The notes below the pieces were generated by a model. It was not told where the DNA came from and did no database searches. It worked only from the letters and a program-made list of their open reading frames with translations. A stretch of 64,000 nucleotides of DNA. Source: Geodermatophilaceae bacterium URHA0031. Lineage in GTDB: Bacteria > Actinomycetota > Actinomycetes > Mycobacteriales > Geodermatophilaceae. The translations under genes and the position numbers were made by a program. Shown in pieces: positions 53,540 to 62,538 of the stretch (within the stretch, counting starts at the first letter, position 1; every line of letters starts with the position of its first letter). The DNA is taken from assembly GCA_000620205.1 (NCBI GenBank), contig JHVP01000001.1:186001-250000 (forward strand). Reading direction: 5' to 3'.

Positions 53540-53887
53540 TCAGCCGAGCAGCACCCGCGCGACGGCGAGCGCGTGCGGGTCGACCGGCGGGCGCGCGGCG
53601 GCCCGCAGCCAGCCGGCGAGCGGCCCGGCGACCGCCGGGGAGAGGGTGCGGATCCACTCCGCCGTCCGCGCCCGCGCCTCGGCCACGTGCTCGGACCCGC
53701 CGTCCGCGGACACGGCGACCACCTCCGGTCGGGAGGCCAGCAGACCCCGCACGGTCCAGCTGCCACCCGTCGTGCGGTCAGCGAGGCCCTCCAGCCGCTC
53801 GGCGGCGGCCAGCAGCAGGTCCACGTCCGGGTCCACGTCCGGGTCCACGTCCGGGTCCACGTCCGGGTTCACGTCCGGGTCCGCCAC
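53540..53887 (-). CDS. hypothetical protein with Asp-Pro-Asp-Val repeat
   Basis: A 115-residue protein. After VADPDVNPDV comes a tandem DPDV repeat of about 20 residues coded by a 12-base DNA repeat. The remaining helical part contains LLAAAERLEGLADRTTGG and RARTAEWIRTLSPAVAGPLA. GTG 53887 with GAGGAGAC ahead is likelier than ATG 53929. Function is unknown. It is divergent from the flavohemoprotein gene by 132 bases. Confidence 0.55.
   Translation of the reverse strand: MADPDVNPDVDPDVDPDVDPDVDLLLAAAERLEGLADRTTGGSWTVRGLLASRPEVVAVSADGGSEHVAEARARTAEWIRTLSPAVAGPLAGWLRAAARPPVDPHALAVARVLLG
53819..53882. repeat. 12-bp tandem repeat, about 5.3 copies
   Basis: Unit GTCCACGTCCGG starts at 53819 and recurs five times; the fifth unit has T for C (GTTCACGTCCGG), then a partial copy. 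It lies inside the 53540-53887 gene in frame, encoding Asp-Val-Asp-Pro steps. Confidence 0.95.
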
Positions 53888-54019
53888 GCGCCCAGTCTCC
53901 TCGACGGCGGAGAGCGGGCGGACCTGCACCGGTCCCCGCGGCGGGTGAGACTCGGGTCACCCCCGACCCGTCCGCCCGGGGCGGGGACCGGGAACAGCCG
54001 ACCTGCCGAGGAGCGACCC

Positions 54020-55267
54020 ATGCTGTCCGATCGATCACGTCCGGTCATCGAGGCCACCCTGCCCGTCGTCGGCGACAACATCGAGGAGATCGCCCGACGC
54101 TTCTACGCCCACCTGTTCGGCGCCCACCCGGAGCTGCTGGACGGCACCTTCAACCGGGGGAACCAGGCCGAGGGCACCCAGCAGGTGGCGCTGGCCGGGT
54201 CGGTCGCGGTCTTCGCCAACGGGTTGCTGGAGGAGCCCGAGCAGGTCCCCGAGCACCTGCTCGCCCGCATCGCGCACAAGCACGCCTCGCTCGGGATCAC
54301 CCCGGCCCAGTACGAGGTGGTGCACGAGCACCTCTTCTGGGCCATCGTCGACGTGCTGGGCGACGCCGTGACACCGGCCGTGGCCGAGGCCTGGGACGAG
54401 GTCTACTGGCTGATGGCCTACGCGCTGATCAACATGGAGCGCGGGCTGTACAGCTCCCGCGGCGTCCGGCCGGAGACCGTCTGGCGGGAGTGGGAGGTGA
54501 CCCAGAAGGTCGCCGAGACCCCCGACGTCACCACGTTCCGGGTCCGGCGCACCGACGACCGGCTGGTCAAGACGTCCCTGCCCGGCCAGTACGTCACGGT
54601 GAAGGTGCAGATGCCCGACGGCGTCCACCAGCCACGGCAGTACAGCCTCACCCGCGCCGACGACGGCGAGCACCGGCAGTTCTCGGTCAAGCGGGTGCAC
54701 GGCGGTGACCGGCCGGACGGCGAGGTCTCCGCCCTGCTCTGCGACCGGGTGCAGGTGGGCGACGTGCTGACGCTGTCACTGCCCTTCGGCGACGTCGTGC
54801 TCGACGACTCCGGCCGCCCGGTGGTCTTCGCCAGCGCCGGGATCGGGATCACCCCGATGGCCGGGATGCTCTCGCACCTGACCGCAGCACGCTCCCGGCT
54901 GCCGATCACCCTGCTGCACGCCGACCTGGACGAGGCGTCCTTCGCGCTGCGGGACCAGGTGTTCGGCGACGTCTCGCGGCTGCCGCACTCCACGATGCAC
55001 GTCTGGTACGAGCGCGGGGCGCACACCGACCTGCCGGTCGACGGGGTGCACGCCGGGACGATGGACCTGGACGACGTCGCGCTGCCCGAGGGCGCCGCGT
55101 ACTACCTGTGCGGCCCGCTGCCGTTCATGCGGTCGATGCGCACCGCCTTGCTGGACCGGGGCGTGCCGGCGCGCGACATCCAGTACGAGGTCTTCGGCCC
55201 CGACCTGTGGCAGGCCGACCTGACCACCGAGCCCGCACCGGACGCCCACCGGGTACCCGCTCGCTGA
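54020..55267 (+). CDS. hmp: flavohemoprotein, nitric oxide dioxygenase
   Basis: A 415-residue flavohemoglobin. The globin domain (1-140) has Tyr29 (B10, in RRFYAHLF), Gln at E7 in RGNQAEGTQQ and proximal His88 in IAHKHASLGI. The FAD domain has GQYVTVKVQMP and QPRQYSLTRA with RQYS flavin contact. The NAD domain has SAGIGITPMAGML, YLCGPLPFM and the ending EVFGPD. It oxidises NO to nitrate using O2 and NAD(P)H. ATG 54020 with GAGGAGCG ahead. It sits close to catalase on the converging side, giving a redox/nitrosative-defence block. Confidence 0.95.
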   Translation: MLSDRSRPVIEATLPVVGDNIEEIARRFYAHLFGAHPELLDGTFNRGNQAEGTQQVALAGSVAVFANGLLEEPEQVPEHLLARIAHKHASLGITPAQYEVVHEHLFWAIVDVLGDAVTPAVAEAWDEVYWLMAYALINMERGLYSSRGVRPETVWREWEVTQKVAETPDVTTFRVRRTDDRLVKTSLPGQYVTVKVQMPDGVHQPRQYSLTRADDGEHRQFSVKRVHGGDRPDGEVSALLCDRVQVGDVLTLSLPFGDVVLDDSGRPVVFASAGIGITPMAGMLSHLTAARSRLPITLLHADLDEASFALRDQVFGDVSRLPHSTMHVWYERGAHTDLPVDGVHAGTMDLDDVALPEGAAYYLCGPLPFMRSMRTALLDRGVPARDIQYEVFGPDLWQADLTTEPAPDAHRVPAR

Positions 55268-55281
55268 CCGCCCCGCACAGC

Positions 55282-55320
55282 ACTGCGGGCCGCGACCGGA
55301 GTCCGGTCGCGGCCCGCAGT
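55282..55320 (+). terminator. hairpin terminator after flavohemoprotein
   Basis: Nineteen-base perfect arms (55282-55300, 55302-55320) start 15 bases after the hmp stop. Confidence 0.75.
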
Positions 55321-55322
55321 TC

Positions 55323-55380
55323 GGCCCCGCTGCAGGGTCCCGCCACGAGCGTGCGAGTGGTGGGGGGCAGCGGGGTCCTT
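55323..55380. repeat. covarying hairpin repeat, copy A
   Basis: A 58-base element that aligns without gaps to 63798-63855. Its outer stem is CCCCGCTGC paired with GCAGCGGGG; the second copy has CCCCGTCGC paired with GCGACGGGG, so two base pairs covary. The inner part holds the shared GCGAGTGGTGGG. It ends 16 bases before the catalase stop on the minus strand, a terminator position. Confidence 0.75.
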
Positions 55381-55396
55381 ACTCAGCCCCGTTGGC

Positions 55397-57061
55397 TCAC
55401 TGAGCCAGGACGACGTGCTCGTTCGGCACGCAGTGCGTCATCGTCAGGCCGGTGACGTCGCGCGGGCCGTTCTTGCCGAGGTTGGCCGCGCGCTGCAGCT
55501 CGGCCTCGGTGAGCGTCTGGGTCTGCAGCGGCGGCAGTCCGCGGACGTCGTCCGCGCTGATGCCCAGGCCCTCGCCCACCCGCTGGCCGAGCTCGTCCTC
55601 GACCATGAACAGGTGCCACATCATCCGCTCCTGGATGGGCCGGTCGCACTGCGACAGGTTGCCGATCAGGTTGGCGACGAGGTCGTCCTTCTCCCACTGC
55701 TCCGACAGCAGGTACCGCTGGCCGGCCTGCGTGTAGTCGTCCGTGCGCGGGATCCGCTTGCGGGTGAGCCGGCCGGTGATCTCCGGGCCCTGCTCGTCGT
55801 GCGTCGGGTACTGCGCCTCACGCAGGCCACCGGTGATCGACGGCTCGTAGTTCACGTGCGGGTTGGTGCCCTCGGCGCGGTCCACGCCATAGGCCATCTG
55901 ACCGTCGCGCTGGTTGGTGGCCACCCGGGTCCGGGGCGCGTTCACCGGCAGCTGCAGGTAGTTGGGACCCACCCGGTAGCGCTGGGTGTCGGAGTAGGAG
56001 AACGTCCGGCCGACCAGCATCTTGTCGTCGGAGAAGTCCAGGCCGTCGACCAGCACGCCGGTGCCGAAGGCGATCTGCTCGCTCTCGGTGAAGAAGTCCT
56101 CCGGCGCGCGGTTCAGCGTCAGGGTGCCGACCTTGCGCAGCGGGAACTCGTTCTCCGGCCACACCTTGGTGTCGTCCAGCGGGTCGAAGTCCAGCTCGGG
56201 GTGGTCGTGGTCGTCCATCAGCTGCACGTGCAGGTCCCACGAGGGGAAGTCGCCGCGCTCGATGGCGTCGTAGAGGTCCTTGGTGTGGACGCCGAGCTCC
56301 TTGGCCTGCGCGACCGCGGCGTCGGCCTCGGTCCAGGACTTCAGGCCCTGCTTGGGCAGCCAGTGGTACTTGACCAGCTGGGTCTCACCGGCGGCGTTGA
56401 CCCACTTGTAGGTGTTCACGCCGAACCCCTGCATGAAGCGGTAGCTGGCCGGCAGGCCGCGCGGGCTGAGCACCAGCGTCATCATGTGCAGCGCCTCGGG
56501 CGACTGCGACCAGAAGTCGAAGACCCGGTTGGCGACCTGGCGCTCGAAGGTGACCGGGTCGGGCTTCTGGGAGTGGATGAAGTCGGGGAACTTGATGGCG
56601 TCCCGGATGAAGAAGACACCCAGGTTGTTGCCGACCAGGTCCCAGTTGCCGTCCTCGGTGTAGAACTTCACCGCGAAGCCGCGCGGGTCGCGGGCGGCCT
56701 CGGAGGAGTCCCGGCCACCGGCGACGGTGGAGAAGCGCAGGGCGACCGGGGTCTCCTTGCCCTTCTCCTGGAACAGCTTGGCGCGGGTGTACTTCGACAC
56801 CGGCTCGTCGCCGACGGTGCCGTCGGCCACGAAGACGCCGAAGGCGGTCGCGCCGCGGGCGTGCACGACGCGCTCGGGGATGCGCTCCCGGTCGAAGTGG
56901 CTGATCTTCTCGAGGAACTGGTAGTTCTCCAACGTGGCCGGGCCACGGGCACCCACGGTGCGCTGGTTCTGGTTGTCGTAGATCGGGTGGCCCTGACGGT
57001 TGGTCAGGATCGGCCGGTCGGCCTCACTGGCCGCAGGTCCCTGCGATGCGACGTCGGTCAT
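55397..57061 (-). CDS. katA: heme catalase
   Basis: A 554-residue monofunctional heme catalase. The distal His67 is in [12 protein letters not shown], the Asn in [13 protein letters not shown] and the proximal heme-Tyr signature is [14 protein letters not shown] (about 345). The small-subunit type fits; the last 70 residues form a helical extension ([15 protein letters not shown] onward). It decomposes H2O2 in the cytoplasm. ATG overlaps the Fur-family gene by ATGA, so it is coupled to its regulator. The amine oxidase and PoxB in this window are potential peroxide sources. Confidence 0.95.
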   Translation of the reverse strand: MTDVASQGPAASEADRPILTNRQGHPIYDNQNQRTVGARGPATLENYQFLEKISHFDRERIPERVVHARGATAFGVFVADGTVGDEPVSKYTRAKLFQEKGKETPVALRFSTVAGGRDSSEAARDPRGFAVKFYTEDGNWDLVGNNLGVFFIRDAIKFPDFIHSQKPDPVTFERQVANRVFDFWSQSPEALHMMTLVLSPRGLPASYRFMQGFGVNTYKWVNAAGETQLVKYHWLPKQGLKSWTEADAAVAQAKELGVHTKDLYDAIERGDFPSWDLHVQLMDDHDHPELDFDPLDDTKVWPENEFPLRKVGTLTLNRAPEDFFTESEQIAFGTGVLVDGLDFSDDKMLVGRTFSYSDTQRYRVGPNYLQLPVNAPRTRVATNQRDGQMAYGVDRAEGTNPHVNYEPSITGGLREAQYPTHDEQGPEITGRLTRKRIPRTDDYTQAGQRYLLSEQWEKDDLVANLIGNLSQCDRPIQERMMWHLFMVEDELGQRVGEGLGISADDVRGLPPLQTQTLTEAELQRAANLGKNGPRDVTGLTMTHCVPNEHVVLAQ

Positions 57062-57549
57062 GCGCGAACTCCTCCTCGGATCGAACTGCTGGTGCTGCCT
57101 GTTCCGTACCCGTGCTGCCTGCGCGCGACGACCCCTGAGTGCTGGCAGTCCGCGCAGAGCCCCCAGAAGACGACCTCGGCCTCGTCGACGGCGAACCCCG
57201 CCGCGTCCGAAGGGGCCAGGCACGGCGCCGCCCCCACGACGCAGTCGACGTCCGCGACCAGCCCGCACTCCCGGCAGACCAGGTGGTGGTGGTTGTCGCC
57301 GACCCGCAGCTCGTACAGCGCCGGCCCACCGGCCGGCTCGATGCGGCGGGCGAGACCGCCACCGACGAGCGCCTTGAGCACCCCGTAGACCGCCTGCGGG
57401 GAGATCGAGGGGTGCACGGCGCGCGCAGCGGTGGCGATGGTCTCGGCGTCCACGTGGGGGTGCTCGGCGAGGACCCCCAGCACGGACAGCCGGGGGCGCG
57501 TGACACGGAGCCCCGCCGCCCTCAACCGCTCGTCCCAGGCCGTCTCCAT
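57058..57549 (-). CDS. Fur-family regulator (peroxide/FurA type)
   Basis: A 163-residue ferric-uptake-regulator family protein. The winged helix includes [20 protein letters not shown] and [20 protein letters not shown]. Metal sites are in [18 protein letters not shown] and the second Cys pair CADC. Autoregulated Fur proteins controlling an overlapping catalase gene (furA-katG, catR-catA) sense peroxide by metal-catalysed oxidation. That role is inferred from the ATGA overlap here. A 22-base inverted repeat in its promoter is the candidate operator. Confidence 0.92.
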   Translation of the reverse strand: METAWDERLRAAGLRVTRPRLSVLGVLAEHPHVDAETIATAARAVHPSISPQAVYGVLKALVGGGLARRIEPAGGPALYELRVGDNHHHLVCRECGLVADVDCVVGAAPCLAPSDAAGFAVDEAEVVFWGLCADCQHSGVVARRQHGYGTGSTSSSIRGGVRA

Positions 57550-57557
57550 CGCCGACC

Positions 57558-57579
57558 ACTCAACCCTGTTCTCTTGAGT
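57558..57579 (-). promoter_or_regulatory. candidate operator of the Fur-catalase operon
   Basis: Perfect ACTCAA and TTGAGT arms with a 10-base spacer lie 9 bases upstream of the fur ATG, overlapping the probable promoter. This is an A/T-richer island in GC-rich sequence and is a candidate autoregulatory Fur box. Confidence 0.5.
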
Positions 57580-57631
57580 AGGTCAAATCAACGCGAGGAC
57601 CCGGCCGCTGCAGACGACGGGTCCCGACGTC

Positions 57632-58210
57632 TCAGGGCTCGCGGCCGAGGAGGGCGGCGAGCCGGTCGATCGCCGGGGACTCCTCGGCGGCCGGCAGCGT
57701 CGGGGCGAACGGCTGCCGGCCCTCCGGCAGCCGGCCGAGCAGGTCACGGGTGAACGGCACCTCCTGCTCGGCGAGCTCGTCGGCGTAGGGGGCGGCGCGG
57801 CCGGTCGCGCGGGCCAGGTCCCAGCCGTGCACCAGCGTCTCGACGGTCCGCAGGTGCACCACCGCCGGCCCGGGCAACGTGCCGACAGGCAGGGTGTGCG
57901 CCCGATCGAGGACGCCCGGGGCGGCCAGCGCCTGCAGCAGTTCGGCGGCCGCGGTGTCGTAGGCCGCGGCGGGGTCGTCGCCGAGCTGGTCGACGTGCCC
58001 GCGGCGGCCGAGCTGGTCCATCGGCGGCAGCGGTTCCCCGCGCAGCACCCGGGTGCACAGCCGGTCGCCCCCGACGAGGTGGTTGACCAGCTGGCGGACG
58101 GTCCAGTCCGGGCACGGCGTCGGCAGCTGCCACTGGTCGTCGGTCACGGCGTGGACCAGCCGGCGGGTGCCGTCGAGTGCGGCGGCCAGCCCGGCCAGGG
58201 GGTCGGTCAC
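57632..58210 (-). CDS. DinB-like TIGR03086-type metal-binding protein
   Basis: A 192-residue four-helix protein. The family pattern is QWQLPTPCPDWTVRQLVNHL VGGDRL (about 28; metal-ligand His in VNHLVGG) and VVHLRTVETLVHGWDLARAT (about 120; second His). This belongs to the mycothiol-dependent maleylpyruvate isomerase-like superfamily (TIGR03086). Enzymatic role is unknown. It is read with the LigD genes, 22 bases downstream of the polymerase gene. Confidence 0.85.
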   Translation of the reverse strand: MTDPLAGLAAALDGTRRLVHAVTDDQWQLPTPCPDWTVRQLVNHLVGGDRLCTRVLRGEPLPPMDQLGRRGHVDQLGDDPAAAYDTAAAELLQALAAPGVLDRAHTLPVGTLPGPAVVHLRTVETLVHGWDLARATGRAAPYADELAEQEVPFTRDLLGRLPEGRQPFAPTLPAAEESPAIDRLAALLGREP

Positions 58211-58232
58211 GGGGTCCTCCCGGGGTCCGGCG

Positions 58233-59150
58233 TCAGGTCGTCGGGAGGTCGGCGCGCTGCCGGCCGGCGACGTCGAAGAGGTCGCCGTGCTCGGCGACCC
58301 GGGCCAGCACGTCGTCGGTGCGGAAGCGGACCGTCTCCGGGTCCCCACCGTCGCGCAGGTCGTCGACCTCCGTCCACCGCAGCGGCGTGGAGACCGTGGC
58401 GTGCGGGCGGGCGCGCAGCGAGTACGGGGCGACCGTCGTCTTGGCGGTGTTGTTCTGGCTCCAGTCGACCAGCACCTTGCCCGGCCGCAGCGCCTTCTCC
58501 ATCCGCCAGACGACCTGGTCGGGGGTCTCCCCCGTGAGCTGCTGGGCCAGCGCCTTGGCGTACCGGCTGGGGTGCTCCTTGTCGGCGCACCGGATCGGCG
58601 CGTAGACCTGCAGGCCCTTGGAGCCCGACGTCTTCACCACCGGGTCCAGCCCGTCGGCGACCAGCTGCTCGCGCAGCCGGTGCGCCACCCGGGCGCAGTC
58701 GACGACGTCGGTGCCCGGGCCGGGGTCGAGGTCGAGGACCAGCAGGTCCGGCAGCTGCGCGCTGCCCTCGTCGTCCACCTGCCACTGCGGCACGTGCACC
58801 TCCAGCGCGGCCAGGTTCGCCGACCAGACCAGGTCCGGGACGGCGGTCAGCAGCACCATGTCCAGCGTCTCCCGGCCCCGCGACGAGCCGGGCGTCGGGA
58901 CGGTCACCGACGTCACCCACTCCGGCGCGTGCCGGGCGCTGTTCTTCTCGAAGAACGCCTGCCCCTCGACGCCGTTCGGCCACCGGGTGAAGGTGACCGG
59001 CCGGTGCGCGACGTGCGGCAGCAGCACCGGCGCGATCCGCACGTAGTAGTCGATGACCTGCGCCTTGGTGAACGAGACCTCGGGGAACAGCACCTTGTCC
59101 AGGTTGGAGACCTCGAGCTGGCGGCCCTCGATGTGCACCCGCTGCCTCAT
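58233..59150 (-). CDS. ligD: LigD polymerase (primase-polymerase) domain protein
   Basis: A 305-residue NHEJ-type primase-polymerase equal to the POL module of LigD. Marks are EVSNLDKVLFPEVSFTKAQV near the N-terminus, AFFEKNSARHAPEW (about 68), metal-binding LLVLDLDPGPG (about 140) with Asp-x-Asp, VKTSGSKGLQVYAPI (about 172), and the KVLVDWSQNN.AKT site (about 225). It adds ribonucleotides at DNA ends before ligation. In Mycobacterium this domain is fused in one LigD; here it is a separate protein whose ATG overlaps the PE-ligase stop by 4 bases. Confidence 0.93.
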   Translation of the reverse strand: MRQRVHIEGRQLEVSNLDKVLFPEVSFTKAQVIDYYVRIAPVLLPHVAHRPVTFTRWPNGVEGQAFFEKNSARHAPEWVTSVTVPTPGSSRGRETLDMVLLTAVPDLVWSANLAALEVHVPQWQVDDEGSAQLPDLLVLDLDPGPGTDVVDCARVAHRLREQLVADGLDPVVKTSGSKGLQVYAPIRCADKEHPSRYAKALAQQLTGETPDQVVWRMEKALRPGKVLVDWSQNNTAKTTVAPYSLRARPHATVSTPLRWTEVDDLRDGGDPETVRFRTDDVLARVAEHGDLFDVAGRQRADLPTT

Positions 59151-60628
59151 GGTTCCCGCACCACGTCGTCGGGCCGGACGTCGTCGCGCAGGCCGCGCCA
59201 CGCCGGGTGCCGCAGCCGGCCCTCCCGGGTCCACTCGCCGTAGCGGACCTCGCCGACGACCAGCGGCTCGACCCACTGGGCGTCCCGGGTGACGTCGCGG
59301 GGCAGCGCGTCGGCGAAGGGAGAGGTCGACCGCGCGGTGAGCAGCGGCGCGAGGTCGGCGAGCGCCTGGGCGGTGAAGCCGGTGCCCACGTGACCGGCGA
59401 AGACCAGCCGCCCGGTGTCGTCGTGCACGCCGACCAGCAGCGAGCCGATCCCGCCGGCCCGCCGGCCCTCGCCCGGCCGCCAGCCGCCGACGACCACCGA
59501 CTGGGTCCGCAGGTTCTTCACCTTGCGCCAGTCCGGGCCCCGCCCGCCGGGCCGGTAGGGCGAGTCCAGCCGCTTGGCGACGACGCCCTCCAACCCGTTC
59601 TCCCGGCTGGCCGCCTGCACCTGGTCGCCGTTCCCCCGGAACCAGGGGGTGGTGACCCAGCGGTCCGAGGCCAGGCCGAGGGCGTCGAGGCGCTCCCGGC
59701 GCTCGGTCCAGGGCAGCGCGAGCAGGCTCTCGCCGTCCAGCGCGAGCAGGTCGAACACCAGGTAGGTCACCGGCGCGGCCGCGGCCATCCGGGCGACCTC
59801 CGGGCCGGTGCGGTGCATCCGGCCCTGCAGCAGCCCGAAGTCCGGCCTGCCCCGCCCGTCCAGGGCCACGACCTCGCCGTCGACCACCACGTCGTGACCG
59901 GCGAGCACCTCGGGCAGCCGGTGCAGCTCGGGGTAGGTGCCGGTGACGTCGTTGCCGCTGCGCGCCCGGAGCCGCAGCCGCCCCGCCCGTACGTGCGCCA
60001 GCGCCCGGACGCCGTCCCACTTGAACTCGTACCCCCACCGCGGGTCGTCGCTGCGGGGCAGCTCGCCGATCGCGGCCAGCATCGGCGGGAGGTCCTCGGG
60101 CACCCCGGCGACCGGAGCGGCGGTGACCGGGTCGGCGTCGAGCTTGCGCATGTTCCAGCTGCCGTCGGGCAGCCGGAACACCACGTACCGGCCGGTCAGC
60201 CGCTGCCCGTCGAAGGCGACGGTGACGTGGTCGTCGGCCCACTTCTCGGTCGCGTAGCGACCGGCGTCCCAGATGCTCACCTGCCCGCCGCCGTACTCGC
60301 CGGCGGCGATGGTGCCGGAGAACGAGGCGTACTCCAGCGGGTGGTCCTCGGTGGGGACGGCGAGCCGGTTGACCCCCGGCTCGGTCGGCGGCCCCTTGGG
60401 CACCGCCCAGCTCCTCAGCACACCGCCGCGCTCCAGCCGCAGGTCCCAGTGCACCCGTTCGCCGGTGCGCCCGCGGGGCGTGTGGTGCTCGTGGACGACG
60501 AAGGTGTCGTCGTCGCCGGCGGGCAGCGGCTGGTCCGGCGGCGGCACCGGCTCAGCGGTGCGCGCCGGGTCCCGCTTGGCCCGGTAGCTGGCCAGGGGGT
60601 CGCTGGGCGCCGGTTCCCTGGACGTCAT
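59147..60628 (-). CDS. ligD: LigD phosphoesterase plus ATP-dependent ligase
   Basis: A 493-residue enzyme with two modules. Residues about 43-165 are the LigD 3'-phosphoesterase (FVVHEHHTPRG, VHWDLRLERGG, with His/Asp metal ligands). About 180-493 is an ATP-dependent DNA ligase with the adenylated Lys203 in EFKWDGVRAL, GEVVALDG, LEGVVAKRL and the C-terminal OB fold. It seals double-strand breaks with Ku. The architecture is PE-LIG with POL encoded next door. ATG 60628 lies 5 bases beyond the ku stop, giving one operon. Confidence 0.94.
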   Translation of the reverse strand: MTSREPAPSDPLASYRAKRDPARTAEPVPPPDQPLPAGDDDTFVVHEHHTPRGRTGERVHWDLRLERGGVLRSWAVPKGPPTEPGVNRLAVPTEDHPLEYASFSGTIAAGEYGGGQVSIWDAGRYATEKWADDHVTVAFDGQRLTGRYVVFRLPDGSWNMRKLDADPVTAAPVAGVPEDLPPMLAAIGELPRSDDPRWGYEFKWDGVRALAHVRAGRLRLRARSGNDVTGTYPELHRLPEVLAGHDVVVDGEVVALDGRGRPDFGLLQGRMHRTGPEVARMAAAAPVTYLVFDLLALDGESLLALPWTERRERLDALGLASDRWVTTPWFRGNGDQVQAASRENGLEGVVAKRLDSPYRPGGRGPDWRKVKNLRTQSVVVGGWRPGEGRRAGGIGSLLVGVHDDTGRLVFAGHVGTGFTAQALADLAPLLTARSTSPFADALPRDVTRDAQWVEPLVVGEVRYGEWTREGRLRHPAWRGLRDDVRPDDVVREP

Positions 60629-60632
60629 GGGG

Positions 60633-61625
60633 TCAGGCGGTCTTGCGGGCCCGGGAAGCGCGCTTGGCCGGCTTGGCCGGCTCGTCGTCCGCCTTCCCGG
60701 CAGCGGCCTTCTCCGCGGGCGCCTTCGTGGCCGGCGCCTTCTTCGCGGGTGCCTTCTTCGCGGGGGCCTTGCGGGCGGTGCTCTTCCCCGCCGGCGGTGC
60801 CTCGTCGGCGTCGTCGGCCGAGCTGTCGTCGCCACCGGCCGCGGGTGCGTTGCCGCCGGCCCGCTCGACGCTGCGCCGCAGCGCGCTCATCAGGTCGACC
60901 ACCGCGCCACCGCCGTCGTCGGCCGCGTCGGGCGCCTGCTGCACCTCACCGCCGGACTGCTTGGCCTCCAGCAGCTGCTGCATCGCCTCGCGGTAGTCGT
61001 CGGTGAACGCCGACGGGTCGAAGTCGCCGGCCATCGTGGAGATGAGCGACTCGGCCATGGCGAGCTCGGCGGCCTTGACCGGCACGTCCTCGTCGAGGAA
61101 GCCGAAACCCGGCCGGCGGATCTCGTCGGGCCACCGCATGGTGTGCAGCACCAGGACGCCGTCGCGGACCCGCAGCACGGCCAGCGACTCCCGCTGCCGG
61201 ATGGCGATCTTGGTGATCGCGACCTGGCCGGCGTTCTCCAGCGCGGTGCGGAGCAGCACGTAGGGGCGGGTGGCCACCCCGTCGGGCTCCAGGTAGTAGG
61301 TCTTCTCGAAGTGGATCGGGTCGATCTGCTCCTGGTCGACGAACTGGAGCACCTCGATCTCGTGCGTGGTGCCCAGCGGCAGCTGCTCGAAGTCCTCGTC
61401 GGTCAGCACGACGAGCTGGCCGTCGGGCAGCTCGTAGCCCTTGGCGATGTCGGCGTACTCGACCTCCTCGCCGTCGACCGAGCAGACCCGCTTGTACTTG
61501 ACCCGGCCACCGTCGGTCACGTGCACCTGGTGGAACCGGATGTCGTGGTCCTCGGTCGCCGAGTACAGCTTCACCGCGATGCTCACGAGCCCGAAGGAGA
61601 CTGCGCCACGCCAGATCGACCGCAC
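60633..61625 (-). CDS. ku: NHEJ DNA end-binding protein Ku
   Basis: A 330-residue bacterial Ku homodimer subunit. The beta-barrel core opens with RSIWRGAVSFGLVSIAVKLY and has YKRVCSVDGEEVEYADIAKG and the dimer/LigD-contact region MAESLISTM. The last 70 residues are a flexible basic tail with PAKKAP-type Lys/Ala/Pro repeats, a feature of actinobacterial Ku that promotes DNA binding. It recruits the LigD proteins encoded downstream. GTG with GGAGGTAGAG ahead. Confidence 0.95.
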   Translation of the reverse strand: MRSIWRGAVSFGLVSIAVKLYSATEDHDIRFHQVHVTDGGRVKYKRVCSVDGEEVEYADIAKGYELPDGQLVVLTDEDFEQLPLGTTHEIEVLQFVDQEQIDPIHFEKTYYLEPDGVATRPYVLLRTALENAGQVAITKIAIRQRESLAVLRVRDGVLVLHTMRWPDEIRRPGFGFLDEDVPVKAAELAMAESLISTMAGDFDPSAFTDDYREAMQQLLEAKQSGGEVQQAPDAADDGGGAVVDLMSALRRSVERAGGNAPAAGGDDSSADDADEAPPAGKSTARKAPAKKAPAKKAPATKAPAEKAAAGKADDEPAKPAKRASRARKTA

Positions 61626-61750
61626 GCTCTACCTCCAGGCCCGGTGTCCTGCGACACACGTCTCGACAAGATCGCAGGATAGGCGCTCAGGCGGCCTCAC
61701 GGCAGGGCGAGATCAGCACTCTGCGTGGTCGTCCCCCCGGAGGGTGACCG

Positions 61751-61784
61751 GCGTGCCCGCGGGGACCGGCCTGAGCGGGCACGC
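61751..61784. terminator. hairpin upstream of ku / downstream of DUF1360
   Basis: Ten-base perfect arms GCGTGCCCGC and GCGGGCACGC are 14 bases apart, 13 bases beyond the DUF1360 stop on the minus strand. Confidence 0.55.
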
Positions 61785-61796
61785 AGCGTGACCGGA

Positions 61797-62360
61797 TCAG
61801 TCCTCGTCGTCCCCGCCGGCCATCGCCTTGTGCTGCAGGGAGTCGTAGGCGAACTGCCCGACGTCGGCGAGGGCGACCATGGTCATGGTCAGCGCGGCCA
61901 GCCGGGTCGCCTTCGGCACCGTGGCGTAGCCGAACACCAGGGACGTCGCCGTCCACTGCGCCAGGCAGAACGGGCAGGTCACCAGCTCGCCGATGGCGTG
62001 CTTGACCCCGCCGTGCACGCGGATCTCCTCGGCCACCTCCGCCTCGCCGGACTGGCCCCGGAAGGTGGTGAACGGCGCGCGCAGCGGGCTGGCCACCGGG
62101 TCCTTGGCGATGGTGCGGGCGATCCGGAACGTGGCGATGGTCAGCAGCACGGCGTCGCCCAGCGGGATCCGGGTCGGCAGCTCCTTGCCCGAGGCCCGCA
62201 CGGCCGCCGCGCCCGCCGCGGTGAGCGTCAGGTAGGTGCCCATCGCCCCGAGCAGCCCACCGAGCGGTCGGTCCTCGCCGTGGGCGTACTCCTCCTTCTG
62301 GGTGCGCGCCCAGCGCCGTACCGGTGCGCCGATGCGCGTGACCTCGTCTGCAGTCGCCAT
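61797..62360 (-). CDS. DUF1360 membrane protein
   Basis: A 187-residue protein with about three hydrophobic segments: TYLTLTAAGAAAVRAS (about 42), GDAVLLTIATFRIARTI (about 68) and WTATSLVFGYATVP with MTMTMVALAD near the C-terminus. The DUF1360 signature TCPFCLAQWTAT contains a C-x2-C pair. The family occurs in Bacillus and Actinobacteria (Bacillus YddD-like sporulation gene set) with no known activity. It lies upstream of ku on the same strand but with a hairpin between. Confidence 0.85.
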   Translation of the reverse strand: MATADEVTRIGAPVRRWARTQKEEYAHGEDRPLGGLLGAMGTYLTLTAAGAAAVRASGKELPTRIPLGDAVLLTIATFRIARTIAKDPVASPLRAPFTTFRGQSGEAEVAEEIRVHGGVKHAIGELVTCPFCLAQWTATSLVFGYATVPKATRLAALTMTMVALADVGQFAYDSLQHKAMAGGDDED

Positions 62361-62538
62361 GGCCGCCCGTTACCCCCGCGCACCGGTGGCCATGCCGCCG
62401 GCCGGCGGGAGAGGCATCACGCATGGCGCCGGGGCTGGCGGGTAGGGCGACCGCACGACGCCGGTCACCCGACCGGCTCCCCCGTCCACCGGACGGCGAG
62501 CGTGCGCGCACCGCGGCACGCAGAACGGAGGCACCACC

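Noticed and set aside
53819-53882. CRISPR-like array
   Set aside because: Units are 12 bases and contiguous with no spacers; it is a coding minisatellite.
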